DNA from: Acidimicrobiia bacterium
GTDB taxonomy: Bacteria; Actinomycetota; Acidimicrobiia; Acidimicrobiales; JACDCH01
Assembly (NCBI GenBank): GCA_013694495.1
Contig: JACDCH010000547.1
Coordinates: 1 to 7,661, forward strand
DNA length: 7,661 bases
Direction: 5' to 3'
Shown here in pieces: positions 1 to 5,413 of the stretch. The position numbers and the translations under genes were made by a program. Numbering within the stretch: the first letter of the stretch is position 1; each line of letters begins with the position of its first letter. The notes beneath the pieces were generated by a model. The model was given only the letters and a program-made list of their open reading frames with translations. It searched no databases and was not told the DNA's origin.

Positions 1-842
1 AGGCGGCGCACCCGGCCCCGAACGTCGCCGGCTTCGCCGACCGGCGCGGCGACGCGCTGGTCGTGACCGACGGCGCCGTCGCCCTCCTGACCCGCGACCA
101 GCTCGAGGCCGTCGCCGCCGCCCAGCTCGCCATCGCCCACGAACCGATCTGCCGCCGGCTCGACGGCGCCTCGTCGGCGATGCGCCTGTTCCAGGTGGCC
201 GGCTTCGTCGAGTTCGTTCCGACAACGCTCCTCCTGTCGATCGGCCTGTGGCAGGTCGGGCTCGCCGTCATGGTCCTGTTCGGCACGGCCACCGCGGCCG
301 GGTGGCTGGTGGGCGGCCGGGTCCGGTGGTGGAGCAGCGTCGCCGCCGACGCGGTGTGCGTCCGGACGACCCGCCACCCCGGCCCGCTCGTCGAGGCGCT
401 CCGGGCCCTGGCCCGCTGGCACGGCGAGCAGGTCAAGACGACGGGCCTCACGCAGTGGACCGGCGCCGGCGGCACGCAGTGGGCCATCGTCCTCGGGCCC
501 CGGTGGACCTCGACCACGTCGGTCAACGGCCGGGTCACGGACCGGCGCTCGGCGGAGATGGTGGAGGATGCCCGGCTCCTCGTGCGGGCCGGCCTCGTCC
601 GGCGCGTCTGCCTGGGCGGCGACGACGCGTCGATGACCTCCTACGAGGACATCGCCGCCACCGTGCGCAACGCCGGCCGAGCTGCGGCGTCGGGCGCGGC
701 CGCCGTCGTCGAGGGCGAGCTCGTCGGGCTGCAGGGCGTCCTGACCCGGGCCACGCCGCCCGGCTGGCACCCGGACCCGGCCGGTCGGGCCCGCCTGCGC
801 TGGTGGGACGGCACGCGCTGGACGGAGCACACCGCGGCCTGA
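1..842 (+). CDS. M48 (HtpX-like) peptidase-fold membrane protein, apparently catalytically dead, with C-terminal DUF2510; 5' partial
   Basis: The frame is open from base 3 to the TGA at 840-842, giving 279 visible residues; the start lies upstream. A GTG at 63 could be taken as a start, but the 20 residues before it continue the M48 pattern (PNVAGFADRRGDALVVTDG resembles the family's 'PNAFA..., VTxGLL' strand), so I treat the gene as truncated by the window edge. After LLTRDQLEAV the family has HExxH; here the aligned stretch is AAAQLAI (residues 38-44), with Ala, Gln and Ile where His, Glu and His belong. Two hydrophobic segments follow (about 66-82 and 85-103). The later ExxxD zinc-ligand motif reads SSVAAD (111-116), with Ser112 in the Glu position, followed by the family-like TTRHPGPLVEALRAL. 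Residues 253-279 form DUF2510 (PGWHPDP, RWWDGTRWTEH). It is probably a membrane-bound pseudoenzyme of unknown role. The M48 relationship is inferred from motif spacing and order; DUF2510 is clear. Confidence 0.8.
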   Translation, partial: AAHPAPNVAGFADRRGDALVVTDGAVALLTRDQLEAVAAAQLAIAHEPICRRLDGASSAMRLFQVAGFVEFVPTTLLLSIGLWQVGLAVMVLFGTATAAGWLVGGRVRWWSSVAADAVCVRTTRHPGPLVEALRALARWHGEQVKTTGLTQWTGAGGTQWAIVLGPRWTSTTSVNGRVTDRRSAEMVEDARLLVRAGLVRRVCLGGDDASMTSYEDIAATVRNAGRAAASGAAAVVEGELVGLQGVLTRATPPGWHPDPAGRARLRWWDGTRWTEHTAA

Positions 843-859
843 CGCGCGATCAGGCCGCG
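833..859. terminator. Hairpin between convergent genes, probable bidirectional terminator
   Basis: A perfect 10-bp stem (833-842, CGCGGCCTGA, pairs with 850-859, TCAGGCCGCG) closes a 7-base loop. The left arm includes the TGA stop of the M48-like gene, and the right arm ends 5 bases before the stop of the opposing transglycosylase gene at 865. Placement and symmetry fit a shared terminator. There is no T-tract on either strand, so termination efficiency cannot be judged from sequence. Confidence 0.6.
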
Positions 860-864
860 ACGGC

Positions 865-1920
865 TCAGGGCTGGGGGTTGGCGGCCAGCCAGGCCGCGAC
901 AGGGATGCTCTCGTAGGACTCATAGCCGACGGGCAGCACGATGTCGCCGGCCGACGAGAGGAACACGATCTCCCAGGCGTGGAACCCGTAGTACGTCCTC
1001 GGGTCCTGGGCCATCACCGACGCGTACTGCAGGACGCCCCGCACGTACCGGTTGTCGTTGTTGTAGCGGAACAGGGCGTTGTTCATGCCCTCGAGCGTCC
1101 CTCGGTCGCCGCCGTTGGCTGCGAGGTAGTTGGCGGCGCCCATGATCGCGTCGCGGTGGTTCCACACGTCGCCACCCAGGCCGTAGGCCGCCCACGTGCC
1201 CGGAATGAACTGCATCGGGCCCTGGGCGCCGGCCGACGACAGGCCGACGATGCGGCCCATGCCCGTTTCGACCAGGTTCACCGCGGCCAGCACGTTCCAG
1301 GGGACGCCGAACTGGGCTTCGGCCTCGCGGTAGTAGCCGAGCAGCTCGTCGGCCGGCAGCGGTGCGGCGATTCGCCAGGCCGGCAGGTTGTCGGACAGCC
1401 GGCTGTGCATCGAGCGGAACTCGCGACGCGCAGCGGCCTGGCGGCTGGCCGGTTCGACGAGGGACGCGGGCAGGCGCCCGAGCACGACGTCGTCCCACTC
1501 TGCGTGCGTGGCGAGCGCTCGGTACGCCACCTGCTGGAGGCGACCGGCGGCCATCAGCCAGGCGGTGGGGGCGGCGGGGTCGCGGATCGTGAGCTCGGCC
1601 TGGGCGATCTGGTCGGCCAGAACCACGGGGTCGCCCGAGGCGACGGCCGGACCGCCGGCGATGATCGGGGCCAGCGCGGCCGGTGGGGCCGGGGGTGCCG
1701 TGGTGGTGGTGGTCGGTGCCAGCGTGGTCGGCGGGGCGGTCGTGGTCGTGGTCGGCGCCGTCGTGGTGTTGGTGGCGGGCGGGATGGTGGGCGCCGTGGC
1801 CAGCTCCTTGGGGTTCGCCGCTGCGTCGGGCTCGGCCCGCGCCGTGACGGCGAGCGCGCCGGCGCCCAGTGCAACGACCGCCAACGCGACGGCGAGGAGC
1901 CCTCCCTTTGCCCGCGACAT
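865..1920 (-). CDS. Secreted lytic transglycosylase (SLT/lysozyme-like fold) with Thr/Pro-rich linker
   Basis: A 351-residue protein predicted to cleave peptidoglycan glycan strands outside the membrane. Residues 1-29 form a signal peptide or N-terminal anchor (MSRAKGG, then an Ala/Val/Leu core ending VTARA). Residues 42-80 are a low-complexity Thr/Pro/Ala linker with two TTTTTAPP copies. Residues 97-180 are a helical region of unknown function. About 190-305 is the catalytic domain: NLVETGMGR carries the expected catalytic Glu218, followed by SSAGAQGPMQFIPGTW (228-243) and RDAIMGAANYLAANGG (256-271), all classic lytic transglycosylase signatures. A tail of about 40 residues (YYGFHAWEIVF onward) follows. 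The ATG at 1920 is chosen because it begins the signal peptide; the frame runs open upstream to 2184, but that part overlaps the preceding gene and reads as an Arg-rich shadow. The gene is 20 bases downstream of the sugar dehydrogenase, and a TANNNT hexamer suggests it may also have its own promoter. The family is secure; the exact substrate preference is not. Confidence 0.93.
   Translation of the reverse strand: MSRAKGGLLAVALAVVALGAGALAVTARAEPDAAANPKELATAPTIPPATNTTTAPTTTTTAPPTTLAPTTTTTAPPAPPAALAPIIAGGPAVASGDPVVLADQIAQAELTIRDPAAPTAWLMAAGRLQQVAYRALATHAEWDDVVLGRLPASLVEPASRQAAARREFRSMHSRLSDNLPAWRIAAPLPADELLGYYREAEAQFGVPWNVLAAVNLVETGMGRIVGLSSAGAQGPMQFIPGTWAAYGLGGDVWNHRDAIMGAANYLAANGGDRGTLEGMNNALFRYNNDNRYVRGVLQYASVMAQDPRTYYGFHAWEIVFLSSAGDIVLPVGYESYESIPVAAWLAANPQP
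1681..1773 (-). repeat. Low-complexity Thr/Pro linker coding repeat
   Basis: Inside the transglycosylase gene (residues 50-80) the protein reads as two TTTTTAPP units joined by TTLAP, a period of about 13 residues. On the plus strand the DNA is a string of GGT and GTC triplets, broken by synonymous changes. It encodes a flexible extracellular linker and is a plausible site of length variation between strains. Confidence 0.75.
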
Positions 1921-1929
1921 GGAGCGATC

Positions 1930-1935
1930 AGAGTA
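1930..1935 (-). promoter_or_regulatory. Candidate -10 hexamer for the transglycosylase gene
   Basis: Read on the minus strand the hexamer is TACTCT, matching the actinobacterial -10 form TANNNT, with 9 bases between it and the ATG at 1920. No Shine-Dalgarno sequence is visible before the ATG (GATCGCTCC), which would fit a leaderless transcript. I see no convincing -35 element. Confidence 0.4.
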
Positions 1936-1940
1936 GAGGA

Positions 1941-3227
1941 CTATGCGGGCAGGACCCTGTACACGGGTCCTTGGAGTGAGAGGGCCCAGAGCTCGCCCTC
2001 GCTGTCCTGGCCGAACGACGTGAGTTGGGGGACCGTCACCCCGAGCGCTCGCGCCGACGAGGGCAGTCCGTTCGTGACGACCAACGCCTGCAGCTCGCCG
2101 AGGCAGTGGTCGCCCCACACGTAGGCGCCCACGAGGGCGGGGACGCGGGCGCCGCGGTAGACGTAGCCGCCGGTGATGGCGCACCCGCCCGAGGCGTGGT
2201 CGTAGGTGAGGACCGGCTCCACGGCGTCGTCCGGTGCCGAGCTGCCCTCACGGATCCGGTCGCCCTCGACGTCGGACCAGCCCAGGTTGGCGGCCCGGCC
2301 CGCGCCCGTCCCGCCGTCGGCGGCGGCGAGGTAGTCGATCTCCTCGACCGTCTCCTGGCCGACGTCGGCGATCCAGAGGTCGCCGGTGGCGGAGTCGAAG
2401 CTGAAGCGCCACGGGTTGCGTAGCCCGTAGGCCCACACCTCGGGCGCGCCGTCTGTGCCGTCGCGGAAGGGGTTGCCGTCGGGGATGGCGTAGGCCTGGC
2501 CCGCCTCCTCGGCCTCCGGCGCCACGTCGGGATCGATGCGCAGCAGGTTGCCGAGCAGGTCGGTGGGGTCCTGGCCCGTGCCCTGCGGGTCGCCGCCCGG
2601 GCCACCGTCGCCCATGGCCCAGTACAGGAAGCCGTCGGGGCCGAACGCGACCGCCCCGGCGTTGTGGATGTCGTCGGGGTCGGCGATCAGGAGGAGCTCG
2701 CGGCGCGACGACGCGTCGGCCCGTTCGCCGTTCATGCGGTACTCGACGAGGCGCTGGTTCTCGTCGAGGTCCGTGTAGCCGACGTACATGCGGTTGCCGT
2801 CGGTGCTGAAGGCGATGCCGAGCAGGCCCTGCTCGAGACCGCCGGTCGCGACGTCGTCGCTGAGGTCGAGGGCGGGGGTGCGGTCGACGGCAAAGGTCTG
2901 CGCTCCGTTGCTGCGCGTCGTGATCTCGATGCGGCGCACCCGGCCGGTCCGCTCGGTGATGAAGACGGCGGGGTCGCCGAAGCGGGCGGCCAGGGCGGTC
3001 GGCTCCTCGAGCCGGGCGACCTCCTCGAGGCGGATGTTGACGGCCGCGAGGTCGATCGGCGGCACCGTCGTGGTGGGCGGCGGCGGGACGGCGGTGACGC
3101 CGGGCGCCAGCGTCGTCGACGGGAGGAGGTCGCTGACCGCGGTGCCGACGTCGTCCTGCTTCACCGCCGTGCAGGCGCCGGCGACGAGCACCAGCAGCGA
3201 GATGGCAGCGGCGGACCGGACCCTCAC
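1941..3227 (-). CDS. PQQ-dependent sugar dehydrogenase-like (glucose/sorbosone dehydrogenase family) lipoprotein
   Basis: A 428-residue six-bladed beta-propeller of the GSDH family, whose members oxidise aldoses with PQQ in the periplasm or at the cell surface. Start: GTG at 3227-3225, inside the upstream gene's stop (GTGA overlap), with a weak AGGTG 5 bases upstream. Residues 1-18 are a short lipoprotein-type signal (LLVLVAGAC, acylatable Cys19), then a Pro/Thr linker to about 58. Family landmarks in order: LLGIAFSTDG (135-144), HNAGAVAFGPDGFLY (188-202) with the likely catalytic base His188, GDGGPGGDPQGTGQDP (206-221), YGLRNPWRFSFD (268-279) with the Arg-Asn pair, NLGW (314-317), ITGGYVYRG (351-359), and SFGQDSEGELW (404-414). 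Cys349 and Cys375 are well placed for a disulfide. The usual HxGG is HNAG here. No PQQ synthesis gene is in the window, so cofactor and substrate are inferred from family; some relatives have no proven enzyme activity. Confidence 0.9.
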   Translation of the reverse strand: MRVRSAAAISLLVLVAGACTAVKQDDVGTAVSDLLPSTTLAPGVTAVPPPPTTTVPPIDLAAVNIRLEEVARLEEPTALAARFGDPAVFITERTGRVRRIEITTRSNGAQTFAVDRTPALDLSDDVATGGLEQGLLGIAFSTDGNRMYVGYTDLDENQRLVEYRMNGERADASSRRELLLIADPDDIHNAGAVAFGPDGFLYWAMGDGGPGGDPQGTGQDPTDLLGNLLRIDPDVAPEAEEAGQAYAIPDGNPFRDGTDGAPEVWAYGLRNPWRFSFDSATGDLWIADVGQETVEEIDYLAAADGGTGAGRAANLGWSDVEGDRIREGSSAPDDAVEPVLTYDHASGGCAITGGYVYRGARVPALVGAYVWGDHCLGELQALVVTNGLPSSARALGVTVPQLTSFGQDSEGELWALSLQGPVYRVLPA

Positions 3228-4138
3228 CGGCGCACCTGGCGGATCAAGCCCTCCTGCACGACGGAGGCCACAAGCGCGCCGTCCTGCGTGTAGACGAGAC
3301 CGCGCGCCAGCCCGCGCGCTTCGGACGCCGACGGGCTGTCCTGCGCGTAGAGCAGCCACTGGTCGGCCTCGAACGGCCGGTGGAACCACATGGCGTGGTC
3401 GAGGCTCGCCATCATGAGCTCGTTCTCCTGGTAGGTGCCGCCGTGGGGCAGGAGCGTGGTGTCGAGCAGCGTCATGTCGGACGCGTAGGTGAGGACGCAG
3501 GCGTGGAGGATCGGGTCGTCGGGCAGTAGCCCCGCGGCCCGCAGCCACACGTGCTGGCGGGGCGGCAGCGGCTCGTCGCGCTCCTGTGGCGTCCAGTCGA
3601 CCCGGAAGTCGATCGGCCGGGGGCGGGTGTACCACTCGCCCAGCAGCGCGGCCCGGTCGGCCCAGCGCTCGCGGAACGTGGGCAGCTCCTCGGGCGCGGG
3701 GATCCCCTCGGGCACGGGCAGCTGGTGCTCGAGCCCCTGCTCGGGCTTCTGGAACGACGACTGCAGGTTGAAGATCGCCTTGCCGTGCTGGATGGCCACG
3801 ACGCGTCGCGTGGTGAAGCTGCGTCCGTCGCGGATGCGGTCGACCTCGTAGAGGATCGGCACCGACGGGTCGCCCGGGCGCAGGAAGTAGGCGTGGAGCG
3901 AGTGGACGTGGCCGTGCTCGGGGTCGACCGTGCGGGCGGCGGCCACCAGCGCCTGACCGGCCACCTGGCCGCCGAACACCCGCTGCAGGGAGACGTCCGG
4001 CGACACCCCTCGGAAGAGGTTCACCTCGATCGTCTCGAGGTCGAGCAACCGCACGAGCCCGTCGACGGCGACCTGGTCGACGACCGGAGCGCGATCCCAC
4101 GTGGGTGGCGTCGGCGGGGTCGGCGTCATCGGGCCCAT
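3224..4138 (-). CDS. tesB: Acyl-CoA thioesterase II (TesB family)
   Basis: A 304-residue cytosolic double-hotdog thioesterase that hydrolyses acyl-CoA to free fatty acid and CoA. The N-terminal hotdog contains QRVFGGQVAGQAL (52-64), then HSLHAYFLRPGDPSVPILY (79-97) and RSFTTRRVVAIQHGKAIF (106-123), which are TesB hallmarks. The C-terminal hotdog has SDMTLLDTTLLPHG (220-233), ASLDHAMWFHRPF (244-256) and VVQEGLIRQ (293-301). By alignment with the E. coli TesB triad (Asp204, Thr228, Gln278), the residues are Asp221, Ser245 and Gln295; the spacings of 24 and 74 match exactly, with Ser in place of Thr. Length is typical for the family. The start is ATG 4138; a second in-frame ATG at 4129 is possible, and neither has a strong ribosome site. 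It is the first gene of the minus-strand run and overlaps the next gene by four bases, so the two are probably translationally coupled. Confidence 0.93.
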   Translation of the reverse strand: MGPMTPTPPTPPTWDRAPVVDQVAVDGLVRLLDLETIEVNLFRGVSPDVSLQRVFGGQVAGQALVAAARTVDPEHGHVHSLHAYFLRPGDPSVPILYEVDRIRDGRSFTTRRVVAIQHGKAIFNLQSSFQKPEQGLEHQLPVPEGIPAPEELPTFRERWADRAALLGEWYTRPRPIDFRVDWTPQERDEPLPPRQHVWLRAAGLLPDDPILHACVLTYASDMTLLDTTLLPHGGTYQENELMMASLDHAMWFHRPFEADQWLLYAQDSPSASEARGLARGLVYTQDGALVASVVQEGLIRQVRR

Positions 4139-4162
4139 CTTGCCTGACTACGTTGCGCGCCC
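4139..4162. promoter_or_regulatory. 24-bp divergent intergenic region with back-to-back start codons
   Basis: Only 24 bases separate the ATG of the thioesterase (minus strand, 4138) from the ATG of the glycosidase (plus strand, 4163). Unless promoters lie inside the opposite gene, both must share this space. The core TGACTACGTT gives TACGTT on the plus strand and an imperfect TAGTCA on the minus strand, 6 bases before the thioesterase ATG. Confidence 0.45.
4149..4154 (+). promoter_or_regulatory. Candidate -10 hexamer for the glycosidase gene
   Basis: TACGTT fits TANNNT and lies 8 bases before the ATG at 4163. The bases between (GCGCGCCC) contain no Shine-Dalgarno sequence, so transcription may begin at or very near the start codon. 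No -35 element is apparent; the -35 region would fall within the thioesterase coding sequence. Confidence 0.45.
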
Positions 4163-5350
4163 ATGCCCCGCGCCTTCCCCGACGGTTTCCGCTGGGGGAC
4201 CGCCACCGCCGCCCACCAGATCGAGGGCGGCAACGTGAACAACGACTGGTGGGCCTTTGAGCACACGGAGGGCTCCGGGTGTCGCGAGCCGTCGGGCGAC
4301 GCCTGCGACTCGTGGCACCGCTGGCCCGAGGACGTGGCCCTGTGCGCCGAGCTCGGCCTCACCGACTACCGGTTCTCGGTCGAGTGGAGCCGCATCGAGC
4401 CGGAGGAGGGCATGTGGTCGACGGTGGCCGTCGACCGCTACCGCCGTCAGTGCGAGGCGCTGCTGGCGGCCGGGATCGATCCGGTCGTGACGTTCCACCA
4501 CTTCACGACGCCCCGCTGGGTGGCGGCCCGGGGCGGCTGGACCGACCCGGCCACCGCCGACCGGTTCGCCGCCTTCTGCCGCCGCCTCGCGGGCGAGCTG
4601 GCGCCGGTGCTGCGCCGGGCGTGCACGATCAACGAGCCGAGCATGGTGTCGACGCTCGGCCACCTCGCCGGCGTGTTCCCGCCAGGGCGCCAGGACAGCG
4701 ACCTCCGCCGCACGGTCAACGCCGTCTTCTGCGCGGCCCACCGCCAGGCCGTCGACGCCATCCGCGCCGCCGCCCCCGGCGTGCCGGTCGGCATCACGCT
4801 GGCGATGAGCGACTACCAGGCGGTCGGCGGCCCAGCGGCCGAGGCCCGGCTCGAGCGCATCCGGTACCGGATGGAGGACGAATTCTTCGAGGCAACCGAG
4901 GGCGACGACTTCGTCGGCGTGCAGACCTACAGCCGTACCCGCGTCGGCGACGACGACGTGCTCGGGCCCGAGGACGGCGTCGACACGCTCGTCATGGGCT
5001 ACGAGTTCTACCCCGAGGCCCTGGCCGCCACGATCCGCCGGGCGTGGACGCTCACGTCCGGCGAGGTGCCCGTCCTCGTGACCGAGAACGGCATCGGCAC
5101 CACCGACGACGAGCAGCGCATCCGCTATGTGCGCACGGCTCTCGAAGGCGTCCTCGACTGCATCGACGACGGGATCGACGTGCGGGGCTACACGTACTGG
5201 TCGCTGCTCGACAACTTCGAGTGGGCCCACGGCTACGGGCCCCAGTTCGGCATGGTGGCCTGCGACCGCACCACGTTCGAGCGCGCACCGAAGGCGAGCG
5301 CCCGCTGGCTCGGGTCGATCGCCCGGGCCAACGCCCTGCCCGACGCCTAG
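4163..5350 (+). CDS. Glycoside hydrolase family 1 (beta-glucosidase-like)
   Basis: A 395-residue (beta/alpha)8 retaining glycosidase, expected to release terminal beta-glycosyl residues. The GH1 active-site set is complete: Gln19 in AHQIEGG, His113 in FHHFTTP, Asn157 and acid/base Glu158 in TINEP, Tyr256 in GVQTYSR, nucleophile Glu308 in VTENG, Trp346 in YWSLLDNFEW, and Glu353/Trp354 in the same motif. FSVEWSRIEPEEG (71-83) is another family signature. The N-terminal NNDWWAFE plus SGDACDSWHRWPED is a form I associate with actinobacterial GH1. There is no signal peptide, so it should act in the cytosol on imported glycosides. At 395 residues it is shorter than the usual 440-480, probably through short loops between strands, because no catalytic motif is lost. 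The ATG at 4163 starts directly at the family N-terminus (FPDGFRWGTATAAHQ). Substrate (glucoside, galactoside or other) cannot be set from sequence. Confidence 0.94.
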   Translation: MPRAFPDGFRWGTATAAHQIEGGNVNNDWWAFEHTEGSGCREPSGDACDSWHRWPEDVALCAELGLTDYRFSVEWSRIEPEEGMWSTVAVDRYRRQCEALLAAGIDPVVTFHHFTTPRWVAARGGWTDPATADRFAAFCRRLAGELAPVLRRACTINEPSMVSTLGHLAGVFPPGRQDSDLRRTVNAVFCAAHRQAVDAIRAAAPGVPVGITLAMSDYQAVGGPAAEARLERIRYRMEDEFFEATEGDDFVGVQTYSRTRVGDDDVLGPEDGVDTLVMGYEFYPEALAATIRRAWTLTSGEVPVLVTENGIGTTDDEQRIRYVRTALEGVLDCIDDGIDVRGYTYWSLLDNFEWAHGYGPQFGMVACDRTTFERAPKASARWLGSIARANALPDA

Positions 5351-5385
5351 GACGCCGCCTGCTCGACCTGCGCCACCGGGCCCGG

Positions 5386-5395
5386 GCGGTACCGC
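5386..5395. other. 10-bp perfect palindrome upstream of the nitroreductase
   Basis: GCGGTACCGC is self-complementary and lies 4 bases before the candidate -10 hexamer of the nitroreductase gene. It could be an operator half or chance; palindromes of this size are expected a few times in a window this long and G+C-rich. Confidence 0.2.
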
Positions 5396-5399
5396 TCGG

Positions 5400-5405
5400 T
5401 AGTGT
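5400..5405 (+). promoter_or_regulatory. Candidate -10 hexamer for the nitroreductase gene
   Basis: TAGTGT fits TANNNT and lies 8 bases before the GTG at 5414, the same spacing as for the glycosidase gene. It overlaps the alternative GTG at 5402, so if the promoter is real the longer start cannot be used. No Shine-Dalgarno sequence or clear -35 is seen. Confidence 0.4.
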
Positions 5406-5413
5406 CCGCCGTC

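Noticed and set aside
63..65. GTG as true start of the M48-like gene
   Set aside because: The upstream codons from base 3 keep the M48-like pattern, and starting here would cut into a predicted beta strand.
979..2124. 381-residue plus-strand open frame opposite the transglycosylase
   Set aside because: Low-complexity Arg/Gly/Val composition with no domain; a GC-driven shadow of the real minus-strand gene.
1921..2184. N-terminal extension of the transglycosylase reading frame
   Set aside because: It overlaps the 3' end of the dehydrogenase in another frame and is Arg/Pro-rich nonsense; a proper signal peptide begins at the ATG at 1920.
3228..4100. Extension of the dehydrogenase frame across the thioesterase gene
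   Set aside because: The segment is a shadow of the thioesterase; the lipoprotein signal and the GTGA overlap place the start at 3227.
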